Origin: Carya illinoinensis
Taxonomy: Eukaryota > Streptophyta > Magnoliopsida > Fagales > Juglandaceae
DNA: 64,000 nucleotides
NCBI RefSeq assembly: GCF_018687715.1
Contig: NC_056767.1
Span: 29,704,001 to 29,768,000 of the forward strand
Direction of reading: 5' to 3'
In this document: in pieces, positions 46,924 through 57,900 of the stretch
Numbering within the stretch: position 1 is the stretch's first letter
How the letters are laid out: the number at the start of each line of letters is the position of its first letter
Notes under the pieces: model-generated
What the model saw: only the letters and a program-made list of their open reading frames with translations
What the model was told of the DNA's origin: nothing
Database searches by the model: none
Program-made: the position numbers and the translations under genes

Positions 46924-49900
46924 ATGCAACCTTGTAGCAGAGAAATGCAAGGAATTAACTCTCTCTTAAACCCACCTCAAATCTCTCTCCAAGACCTCCA
47001 TGACCAACAACAACAACAGTCACAGATCCAGAGCTCTCAGATTCACCACCAGGTCCAGAACTCCCACTTCGACCCCACCTCCCATGACGACTTCTTGGAG
47101 CAAATGTTCTCCACCATCCCTCCTCCTTCCTGTTCCTGGTCCGACCTCAACCCCGCCAAGACCCCTGCGGCCTGGGACCTCAAGCCCAGAGACCTCTCCG
47201 ACGATACGGCGCCGCTCAACCCTGACAACAACAACAATGTTGCTTTCCAGTTCGACGACTCCACCAACCTCGCTTCCAAGCTCCGCAATCACCAGATTAG
47301 TGGCTCGGCCAAGTCTGCGGCCGCCGCGGCCGCCATGATGCTCCAGCAGCAGCTCTTGATGTCCAGGGGTGTGACCGGAGCAGGAGATTCTGGGCTGATT
47401 CCGATGCCACTGTCGTTGGGGTCCGCAGACGACAACGTTGATGGTTCGTCGTCCTTCAAATCTCCCAACGCGGTGAGTTATTTTTCTAGAAAAGAAAGGA
47501 AGTGGAAACGTCTTGTTTAAGAGTCATTTTGCGTTAATAATGGTGAATTATGAGGGTTTCATTCCTTTCTCTCTTTTTTGCAGGTAGGCCATGAGGATTC
47601 AGTTCAGGCTCTGTTTAACGGGTTTGCTGGATCTGTACACGGGCCAAGTCAAACACCTAATCAGAGTCAGCATTTTCACCATTCTCAGGTAGTCTCTCCT
47701 CTACAGAAAATCCGAAGAACTGAGAATTTAGTTCTTTCAATATATTGTTTTTATTTGTTCATTACTTTGGTTATTTTACAGGGCGGACCGGTACAGGGGC
47801 AGAACTACGTGTCTCCGGGTGCGGCGATGAACCAAGCACCAGCGAGTGGTTCGGCCGGAAGTGCGCCGGCTCAGCCTAGACAGAGGGTGAGGGCTCGGCG
47901 AGGTCAAGCCACTGACCCACACAGCATTGCCGAACGAGTACGTTTTCCTGCTGACTTTTTGTTTCTCCTTTTTGTTTTTTGTTTTTTGTTTTTTTTTGTT
48001 TTGTTATGAATTTGCTTTCCAGCCTGTTTGGTTTCCCAGAAAATCAAGTCCAACAAATGAACTCTCATCATAAGAGTCGAACTGGGTTTTGTTTGTTTTT
48101 GTTCCCTTGTAGTTTTTTTTTTTTTTTGTTTGGTTTTCTTCCGTTTTCGCAGCAACCAAACGGAAGCAAAGCAAAACATTGAGGTTTTGTTCGTTTCTTA
48201 TCCTCTAAAATGGTGGAGTGGTTTTTGGTACGTGGCAGTTACGGAGGGAGAGAATCGCTGAGCGAATGAAAGCCCTGCAGGAACTTGTTCCCAATGCCAA
48301 CAAGGTATGAACAAAACCAAAAACCATTAATTCTTGTATTTCTCAGCAAATCATTTACCTTCATTGTTATTGTTATAACCATTATCGTGATTAATTTAGG
48401 AAATTCAGATCAATTTTCATCCTCAATTTATACCAATCCGGATGGAAATTTTCTCCGAGATTTTGTAGGGTCGTTTTGGTCATTTTGCTCAAGTTTTCAT
48501 TTCTACTAGTTACATTCTTAAAAGGTGCAGTTATTTTTACATATTTTTTACGGATTCTATTAATGTAATTGGTTATGAATTTTTTTTTTTTTAATATAAA
48601 AAAATTGTTTTAACCGATCATATCGGTAGAGTATGTGTCATCTTCTATCACGCATCATTTATCATTTTTGTCATCCCATGTGTTGTGAAATACCTTTAAA
48701 ATATCATATGATTTGTGAAGTGTTGGGATTATATTTTATTTGTTTGGTCAATTAAGTTTATGATATGGGGGGTTTGGAATGACAGACAGACAAGGCTTCA
48801 ATGCTGGATGAGATCATAGATTACGTGAAATTCCTCCAGCTTCAAGTCAAGGTAAAATTAAAATAGGGTTCCCCCCTTATTTCTTCCTCTGTCTAACTTA
48901 TTAAATAAAGGGGAAGGATTCCCTTGTTGGGTTGACATTGTTTTTTTGAGGAATTAAGAAAAGAAAAGATATTGTTTTATGGGAATTGATGTTGTTTTTT
49001 TAATTGTGTTGTATGTATGGGTTTCTGAAATTATAATTCCATTTGTCTGTCTCTATGATGCAGGTTCTGAGCATGAGCAGATTGGGCGGTGCAGCCGCTG
49101 TTGCTCCCCTTGTTGCCGATATGTCACCTGAGGTAATTCCACAAAAACAAGCTAAAATGCAGTGCAGAATCCTTAGAACTACCCTAATTTTTTCAGAAGT
49201 TCGTGGGTGTTTGTAGGGTTTATGTATATGTAATGACCGAAATAAAAGTGAGAAAAAAGACATAAAAGATGTATGCCAAACTGAGAAATTGTCTAATAGA
49301 AGAAGGGATTCAAAGGTTTCCAGCAAAGAAAATAGTGGCCACTGCAGATAAAAATAACCTCCATCTCTGTCTGTCTGTCTGTCTGTCTCACTCACATTCT
49401 CAATCCTTACAAAAAGACAAAACAAAAGCAGCACGCGTGCCCACTTTCTCAGATACCTCTTTCTCTCTCACGACCTTTTTTTTCTAGCTCTGCTATAATT
49501 TGGTATTTTTTCTTCTTTGTTCTTTTTTTTAATGTACGGTCTGTCCCTCCCTAGTCCTCACGAACAATCATCCGCATAAAAAATGTGTTTGACGATGATG
49601 TTGCTGCTGTTGTCGTTGTCGTAGGGTGGCGGTGACTGTATTCAAGCTGGTGGCGGCAATGGTGGGGCCCAGCGCAACCAAACGGCGTCGTCTAACGACA
49701 CCCTGATGGTGACGGAACACCAGGTTGCGAAGCTGATGGAAGAAGACATGGGCTCCGCCATGCAATACCTTCAGGGAAAGGGTCTCTGCCTCATGCCCAT
49801 CTCCCTGGCCACGGCGATCTCCACTGCCACATGTCACTCCAGGAACCCCACCAACCGCCCAGTACTCCAACCCAACGGTGGCGAGGGTCCCTCCTCCCCC

Positions 49901-49993
49901 AGCATGTCCGTTTTGACCGTCCAGTCTGCCACCATCGGTAACGGTGCCGTCGACGCCTCCGTCAAGGACTCCACCTCCGTTTCCAAGACGTGA
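46924..49993 (+). CDS. bHLH transcription factor, LRL (bHLH66/69/82-like) group
   Basis: Seven coding exons join in frame: 46924-47472, 47584-47688, 47782-47937, 48239-48304, 48786-48851, 49064-49132 and 49625-49993. All introns are GT-AG, and the total is 459 residues plus TGA. Every intron falls between codons. The N-terminal part is rich in Gln, His, Ser and Pro with an alanine run near residues 130-140. The basic helix-loop-helix domain spans about residues 253-315. Its basic region includes DPHSIAER followed by the conserved His-Glu-Arg type E-box contacts. The sequence [20 protein letters not shown] directly after helix 2 is typical of the LRL group, which regulates root-hair and tip-growth genes in Arabidopsis and Lotus. 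It is nuclear and binds DNA as a dimer. The start ATG is favoured because [12 protein letters not shown] is the family's usual N-terminus; a second Met at codon 8 is possible. The function is inferred from the family. Confidence 0.95.
49365..49388. repeat. (CTGT)n microsatellite in the last bHLH intron
   Basis: About six CTGT units inside intron 6 of the bHLH gene. Confidence 0.9.
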
Positions 49994-50740
49994 GTTCCCG
50001 GCATTGACTGGCTTTTTTGGTTGGGTGCGTAAAAGGCAGTTTTTTAAGATAGAGGAAGAAGAAGATCAAGAGATCAAAGGAAGGAAGAAAGAAAGCAAGT
50101 AGAAAGATGACGAAAAGCAGCAAAGAAGTCTACGCAAATAAGGCCTCGGGGCCCTCTCAGCTGTAGGAGTTGTTTAAAGATGCAGTATTTCCGTAGACTT
50201 TTTTGGCTAAAAGCTAACTTCACCACAACCACCGCCATGAACAACCACCAAATTCCTACAACGCCCGCCCCCCCCCCCCCACCTTTTTTCTCTTTTTCCA
50301 GAATTATTTTTCACGTGCATGCAGATTTGGTTCTATTTAAATATGTGTTTCAATTCGAACATTGTGTAATGGATCGCCGATCAGACGATTTATATAAGCA
50401 ATATTCATGATCATGATCATGTTTAGTGGGGCTTTGTTTATCCGCCATGCCAAAAAGTTTACGTCTTTAATTCTCCAAGAAATGCCAAAGTTCATTGATC
50501 GTTCTATATACTTATTTTTATCGTCTTCTTACGGGATATTATAATTAAATATCTAAAATAATATTTATTATTCTTTATTTATCTATAAATTAAATGTTAA
50601 TTTCAAGTTATTTCCGTTGAGGTATGATAAATAATTAACGCCCGATATATCGACTAAAGGGTGCATTGCATGCACATGTTAACGTTGTTTATGGATACAA
50701 ATTAGAGTTCAAGAATATTTGACCAACCCCCTTCACTATA
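49994..50740 (+). other. 3' flank of the bHLH gene
   Basis: It probably holds the 3' untranslated region. A short C-rich run lies near 50268-50280. No polyadenylation site can be assigned with confidence, and no further gene is seen. Confidence 0.4.
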
Positions 50741-50746
50741 TATTAT

Positions 50747-51311
50747 TGAGCAATGCTATGTACAGTCCCTGTTAGAATGTACAGCGAAAAGTACCTCAAA
50801 CTTAGTTTATAAAGTTGTTCCATAAGTTTCTCCTGATCGACAAATCTCAAAAGTTTTTGCTTGGTGGTAAAGTGTATTACGTAGTATAAAACTAGAGTAA
50901 CATTTAACAAATCTACAGCTTAAATACTATTTTAAGAGAGAACAAAAGAGAGAGAGATTTTTACTATTCTGACGATTACTAAGGATCAAAAGAGGGGCTA
51001 TATATAGCCCCCAACATGGCTGGCCTTAGAGGCCAGCTTTAAACTGCCAATAAATGACAGTAACACATTATAAGCAAATAACGCATGGCTTAAAGCCATG
51101 AGTTATTCAGAGTGAAGGAGAGGTCTGCTGCACGTGGGCGCCCCTCCATTTAACAGTCCCATTTGGAGACTGTAATACAGGTATAGTTAATTTTATCTTT
51201 AAAATTTTTTAAAATTATTAAAATATCCCTCTTAAAATAATATTTTTTTCTCCTTTAATAAAGGGGTTGCACATGCAGTCTCAAAGTGGGGACTACAAAT
51301 AGAATTTCTCA
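50747..51311. mobile_element. MITE split by a solo LTR
   Basis: Left end TGAGCAATGCTATGTACAGT with CCC; after the inserted LTR the arm continues ATTTGGAGACTG. The right end, read backwards, is TGAGAAATTCTATTTGTAGT with CCCCACTTTGAGACTG, matching the rejoined left arm. TATTAT flanks both outer ends (50741-50746 and 51312-51317), a plausible target duplication. Without the insert the MITE is about 174 bp. Its ends resemble the nested MITE at 44070-44246. Confidence 0.8.
50770..51155. mobile_element. Solo LTR inserted in a MITE
   Basis: The 386-bp segment begins TGTTAGAATG and ends CCATTTAACA, with perfect 5-bp inverted ends (TGTTA/TAACA). It is flanked by a perfect 5-bp repeat GTCCC (50765-50769 and 51156-51160). 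This is the signature of a retrotransposon reduced to one LTR by recombination between its two LTRs. Orientation cannot be decided with confidence. Confidence 0.88.
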
Positions 51312-51337
51312 TATTATTATACGATTATGCTTAGGGT

Positions 51338-52795
51338 TGTATAGAAACCAACAGGACCAACCGGTCAAGTCCCTAGACAACAAGTCCTCCACGCCAATGG
51401 TGGTCTTGTGATGACCGGATCCTTGTTCCTCTCTTGCTTGGTTCTCGAACAATGGTGATCAAGATGACCGCTTGGGTATGGTATGGTTAGGTGTTTGGGC
51501 AAAGATGAGTGTATGAAGTGATGGAAATAAGCAAACACTATAGTGGATAGCACTAAGTGCTTGGATGAATCAAATGATGCAAATGAAGAATCAACACCAA
51601 AGACAAAATGATGAACACTCAAGAACAAAGATGAACTCTCAAGAATATCGAAAAACACTCAAAAGCAAATGATGAACACTTAAGAACAAAGAAGAACTCT
51701 CAAGAACAACGAAAAATATTCAAGAACAAAATGAAGAACTCCCAAGAACAACGAAGAACACTCAAGAACAATATGAAGAACTCTCAAGAACAACGAAGAA
51801 CGCTCAAGAACAATGAAGAACAATGCACACAAAATAACAATAACAATAGAAAGTAAATGGAAGAAACGAGATTGAATGACAAGAACAATATGATTGATAG
51901 ATTGAATCATACTTATTCACGAATTGCACCCCAAAAAGCCCAAGTGCTAAGCACCGAAATGGATGATCTCCAAAACAAAGCTTTCCTTAGCCAATTGTCC
52001 AAAGATATGAAATGAAGGAACTAAGGGTCTTATATATAGGAGTTACAACTTGAAAACTCTCAAAAGGCCCATTGGAAATAAATAAAATAAAAATAACATA
52101 AATAAAAAGAAATAACATAGTGGCGGGCCAAGTTGGCCCAAGCATGCATGAGCCCATGGTGGGCTAGGATGGTGCATGGTGGTCTTCGGTCTGATCCATG
52201 GCTAGGTGGCACAACATGGCTTGCTGATGAGCACGACATGGTGCCATGCAAGCCTTCTGGTGGTGAGCCATGTGTGCGTGCAGCATGGCCTAAGCTAGTG
52301 GCTTAGGTGCTGAGTCTGCATGGCAAGGGCCGGAGCCATGCGCTGGATGGCATGCTGGGTGGGCATGCCACTGACCTGCTCTGCAAGGTAAGGGTTGGAG
52401 CCGTGTGCTAAATGGCATGTCTGGTGGACATGCCACTAGCCTTACTGAAGTGTGGTTGGGTGGGCTGGAAATGGCGCGCAAGGTTTTGCGATGCACGGGT
52501 GCTTCCAAGGGCCACGCGGCCCACCATGGTGCACATGGGCCTGCGCATTGAGATTCACATGAGCATGGCGCGCCAGGCTGTGCGCACAAGTAAGCTCTCA
52601 CTAGCCACGCTAGCCCGCATGCTGGGCGCCCCATGTGTGCCACCGCCCGGGCCAAGGCATGCATGCATGCTGGGCACCCTGTGCGTGTCACCCCACGAGC
52701 CAAGGCATGCTTGAAGGCTAGCCAATGTGCTGTCCTTGCCTCCCAAGAGCAGTGTCAAGGTTTGTCCCAAAGTGACTTTTATAGGGGTTGTAACA
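51338..52795 (-). mobile_element. Probable large solo LTR with an internal minisatellite
   Basis: On the minus strand it begins TGTTACAACCCCTATAAAAG and ends GGTTTCTATACA, a TGT...ACA pair over about 1.46 kb. The right half is strongly GC-rich, with repeated GCATGC and CCATG(T/G) strings, unlike the rest of the window. The left half contains a minisatellite (51590-51830). The flanking pentamers (AGGGT and AGCCG) do not match, so the target duplication is lost or an end is misplaced. Open frames in the GC-rich part (for example 52290-52703) look like Cys/Ala/Pro-rich noise. Confidence 0.55.
51590..51830. repeat. Minisatellite, AAGAACTCTCAAGAACAACG unit
   Basis: Roughly eight to ten imperfect units of 20-30 bp, built on GAAGAACTCTCAAGAACAA with ACGAAGAACACTCAAG variants. 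It yields repetitive Leu/Ser/Phe frames on the minus strand. Confidence 0.85.
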
Positions 52796-54918
52796 AGCCG
52801 TCGCTGACGCGGTACGGCCATAGCCAAAATTGATAGAGAACTAGTTGATTAGGAATATAAAATTAAGAAAATCGATGCTAGTTAGTTTGGTTTTGGTCTA
52901 CACCAAACCTAAACTATTGAACCGGCCGATTATATATATATATTATATTATACGTATATAAAACGATACCGTTACACTTACTTAAATAAAATGATATAGT
53001 TTTAGTAAATCCCCCATTCTTCTTCTTTTCCTGTCTTCTTCTTCCCTCTACAACTGCAACTTCTTCCCACCGACGACACAACTCACCGCTCCTCTCCTCC
53101 TTCACAGTGACATCGATGGCAGACTGATGAACCCCACCAATTCACCCCAACATCGAAGACACTAGTTTTCTCCCCCTAATTTGCCGGTTCTAAGCTCTCT
53201 AAACACTGTGCACGCCGCTCGCATGCCAATTTACCACATCAGTGCTTATATTATTAAAAAAATGAAAACAGAGGAAAAAGAAAGAAAAATGTATTGCCCA
53301 TTTTCATCCATACACAGACTGCTCATAAAGATACCCATTTCGCGTTCTTCAAGAGTTTGCCTCTCAAATTTCTCTTACACTTCAAACCACTAGAAAAACG
53401 AATCACACTTTCCGTCGATAATGCATCGCTCTCTCTCTGGAACTTCTGGTTAAATTTTGATGGAAACCCATTTGGGTTACTTCCTATGGAAACCTCTTTT
53501 AAAAACCTCATTTGACTCCAATATGTATGCGTCTCTTCAAAGTTTAATGCCTTCATTTCACTTCCTCTTATCTTTAGTTGGTTTGTTTTTTCGCCAGGCA
53601 CTTTGAGAACGAATTCTTTAGGGGGCTTAGGGTAACAATAATGAAACATATTGTTTCATTGGAAGAGATTTATGTCCCGCAAGACAGGGTATGTGCATCC
53701 TTGTGAAACCTCTCAATTCACTATATGCAACATATCATTAATACGTGCTGGCTAGTGTGCACAGGTCCTTCCCCTTTATGTATGCGTTTAGAGTTTTTGA
53801 TTATTATATTGATGATGATTTACATAAATTAAGTTACGTATGAGTTTTGATATACATAAACTAGTGTGTTAGCATATGCCCAGTTATAGTGGGACCTAAT
53901 TATTACTTTAATAAAATCAAAATATCAATATTTTTTAACATAGTTGATGTAGAAAACTTCTACATAAGCAATGTGCAAAAAATAAGACTTTAAAATATAT
54001 TTTTTTGTTATAACTTCTTGTTGCAATTGTAATTTTAAACTGGCGTAACCTGATGTAATACGTCAGATCTACTTTACAATCTGACGTATTATATCAAGTC
54101 ACATTAGTCTATGATTTTTTTTTTTTAAATCAATTTGTTTCTAAAGATTTTTTCTTTAATATATAAAGTCTTTGTATCCGCATTAATATTGGGTTCATGA
54201 GTACCACTTCTACATTATATGTGTGCGTGGTTTGTATATATAATATTATTCTTACTTCGTGCATTCTTTTTAAAAAAATCATTTGACCAAAAAGTATATT
54301 AAAATCTTATTTTGCATTATTTGACCCACATAATTTAATGCTAATAATGCTACTTAAGAAATGAAAAACCAATTAATGGTAATGTATAAACACTACGCAG
54401 GCAGATAAATTAAGATTTTTTCAGATCAATCGCTTCATGTATATATATTGCATTGTTTAGCATGATGGTAAGGCGATGTTTAGATAGTGAGTTAAGATGA
54501 GATGAGATCAAATGAGTTCAAACCAACTCTAAATGATTTCTAATCGTGATTCCGCACTATAATCCCATTTCAGCTGCACACACACATACATTCATATATG
54601 TGTGTCTATTCATCATTGGCACATTGCACTAGGTAAGGCTAAACATTACAAAATCTCATCACGCTATATACTAGACATAATTCTCGACTTGGTTAAGGCA
54701 ATATGGAAAATAAGAGTAAGGAAAGCCAAAAATCATGCTTCTGCAAAATCTAGTGCATTATTTAAGACACCGTGTACAATATCTGATACCGTGTGTCACC
54801 CTTATTCATCTGATTGTCAATTGGAAAATAAGAAACATACTTAAATGCTACACAAGAAATCCAATCCGTTTACATGACTTTTCTCTAATAATTAATTGCT
54901 CAGTACTAATAGTCGTGA
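52796..54918. other. Gene-free interval between the solo LTR and GAPN
   Basis: No supported gene. A MITE lies at 54005-54150 and a short GATGAGATGAG-type fragment at about 54472-54535. CACACACA and TATATA microsatellite fragments lie near 54580. Open frames of 60-108 codons show no family resemblance. Confidence 0.45.
54005..54150. mobile_element. MITE, GCTACAGCCA family, foldback variant
   Basis: The centre is a near-perfect palindrome: TAATACGTCAGATCTACTTT then ACAATCTGACGTATTA. The flanks carry TGGCGTAACCTGATG and ATCAAGTCACATTAG. Part of the family of 40066-40258. Confidence 0.55.
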
Positions 54919-57900
54919 TTAGCCCATGGTGTATGAAGGGGCTGGTAAATTGATGACAGTGGTCTTGACCTTAGTCATCATGTTAATGCTGTTGGTGATT
55001 CCTTGTGACCCAATTCCACTATCCTTTATACCCTGCCATCACCAAAGCATTTGTTATCAGTGTGCAATGTTGAGATAATGACCTTATTAAGAAGGAAGGG
55101 TAATTTCTGGAGTAATGGTTTCTTGAAGGTAGGGTTTACCTGGAAAGGAAAATGATCTGGTCCACGGGCTGGTGCTGAGTTTATCTGTACCGTCCCAGTC
55201 TCCATTGCATCACTGATCAACATTGCTTTGTTGATGTCTCTAGTGAAGACACAGCCCTGCATATAAACCGAGTGTTATGATTAACCAATGAGAGAAAGAT
55301 AAACCCTTTTCTACATGGTCAATTCCCAGCCCATATCTCATTTAACATAGCCTAATGCCCAGTGATGTTAGAACCAGTGGTCGAGTACTAGGACAAAATT
55401 AACATTAGCAGTTCCCTCCAATATTTTCATATAGTGACAGTATGGATGAAACGACAAGTTCCAGTATCAGGGATGGATTGAACTAGTGTTAAGAAGTTCG
55501 AACCCTGATATTTCAAATACATTTAAGCGGGGGAGATGGTTCATTGGCCATTCACCCTGTAGAAAAGTTGTATACATGTGGATATAAGCTGACAATGTGA
55601 ACTTCAGAGGAAGAACTGAACCACAATGCACAGAAAATTATAAAGACGTATACCTGAAGTCCAAAATTGCTAGCATTGCAATGGTGGATTCCTTCTTCTA
55701 CAGAACTAATCCTAATTACTGGCAAGACTGGTCCAAATGGTTCCTCCCATGCAATCCTCATATCAGGTCTAACATTATCTAACAACAAGGGCCAGATAAG
55801 GTTGCCCTCTCTTCTGTACTCTTGGCAAAATGTCACTCCCTTTTGTTTGGCATCCTTAACCAACCCTTCAATGTAATTGGCTGATGATTCTGACACCACT
55901 GGGGTGATATCACAGTCATCCTCGGGGGGGCCAACAGTCAGTTTTGCCACTCTGGCCTTCACTTTCTCAACCAAAGCATCAGCAACAGACTCCATCACCA
56001 AAACGACCTTAACAGCAGTGCATCTTTGACCACTGTCAAACATATTGGCACCAAGCATTTAAAAAGTAAGTCTTAGCAGTCAGCTATAAATTGGAGCAGA
56101 AAAAACTAGGCTCGGTTTGGTACTACAGAGAAGTAGATCGTGGGATAGGTTCTATAATGCTTCAAGCAACCTTTTATCTGAATATAGGAAACTTGACACA
56201 ACACTGGAAGTTACATAGATTGCCAAAATGGAGAAGAATGATTTTCGTTAGGACTAGTAATCATTATTTCATACATTGGCCAAGTCTATTCAAGCAAAGC
56301 TCATCCCTTGTTATCAATTATCTTGAAAGTTGTAATAATCATTAACAGCATAATGATAAAACCACATTCCTTAGTTGTTCCTGACTATCCTTTCCACCAT
56401 AGCAAATGGACAATTATAAAGTTGAAGGAGAAGCATTAACGGTCTCAAATGGGGCATCCCTCCTATAAATACTAGTGTCATAATATAATGCAAAATATAA
56501 AATGAATGTGATACATATGGATGGCTTATATCTAAAAAATGACTCATCGTGTTCCTGCAAACATAAGTCTCGATTAGTTTTCCCTTGTTATGTATAATAG
56601 ATTTTAGTTCAGAAAGAAAATTCATTGTTCTTATGCTTAAGCAAGAAGAGCAGTGAGAATTTCATGGAAGTAATCCCCAACATTTTCCTCTTGACCTCTT
56701 GACAAATACAACATTAAAAAGGAGATTTATGGAAAATCCTTTCACCTGTAAGAAAAGCCTCCTTTTATTATGTTTGCTGCTACCAAATCTAGGTCAGCAT
56801 CCTCAAGTACAATGCAGGCATCTTTTCCTCCCAGTTCCATCTGCAGAGGAACCATTCCTGCCTTTTTTGAAATTGCAACACCTGTGTCTCCACCAGTGAA
56901 GCTGATCAGAACAACAAAGCAAGTTAGGGTTGGCTAATCATATACCCTGTGAGGAAACGTGGAAGTCTAATTTAGTATGAAAGAAAGAGGAAGCGGGATT
57001 TACCTTATACAGTGCACCCCAGGATGCATAGTAAGGAAGTCGCCAATCTCAGAGCCTTTCCCAGTGACACAGCTTATAAGGCCCTTGGGAAAGCCAGCCA
57101 AGTGAAAGCAGTGCACCATATGAAGAGCAGCAACAGCACCCTGAAAGTAAGTTAAGGGTTCAAGATGATTATAAAAGGATGTTTAAAGAAACATACTCAA
57201 GAAATATATATCAATTCCATTACCGGGGGACTGTGGGGTCATCCTACAGAAGTGTAATATTCCTTTGAGTATTACATAGTAAACCACTAATTTTAAACAA
57301 TCGCTGCTTGGATTCTCTCTTCAGTAGTGAGATTTATGTTTTCTTATGCGGTTACACCTTCTGGCCATGATATCAATTTCTGGTATGAAGTCCATTTAAA
57401 GGATCATGGAGTTTTCCTCCTTCAAATGCTCTAGGTTTATGTACTTTCCTTACACTTCCCATTAAGCTCAGAAACAATGATTGGAGGCGCATGTCTATGG
57501 AGATTACATGCGTCATGGTGAAGATTAAGCACATTATAAACTAACTAATTAGGTGAAGTACCTGAGTTGGAGGTTTGAGCACAATAGAGTTTCCAGCTAT
57601 CAGTGCAGGAGCAATCTTTGAACAAGCAAGATTGACAGGATAGTTAAATGGCGGAATGGCTAAAACCACCCCAAGTGGAATCTGCAATACAAGGAAAATG
57701 TAATGTGTAAACCATGTCCAAAATCATAGGGATGAATATATATGCTCACACATCTATATCTTTGTGTGGGGTAGTGGGGTGGGAACTGGGAAGACACCAT
57801 CAGCATCATGTAACTTGCCATTACTCAAGGATGTGTAATATGATGTAAGTTATATACCATCAACTTTGACAGCAAAGCCTCTACTCAGTTGTTCAGTACT

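Noticed and set aside
46772..46969. Apparent upstream open frame overlapping the bHLH start codon
   Set aside because: It starts at GTG, not ATG, so there is no reason to propose translation.
47000..47338. Second open frame (112 codons) overlapping bHLH exon 1
   Set aside because: It is the out-of-frame shadow of the GC-rich first exon; the bHLH frame is strongly supported.
52290..52833. Several overlapping open frames on both strands
   Set aside because: They lie in the GC-rich part of the probable solo LTR. Stop codons are rare there by composition, and no family is recognised.
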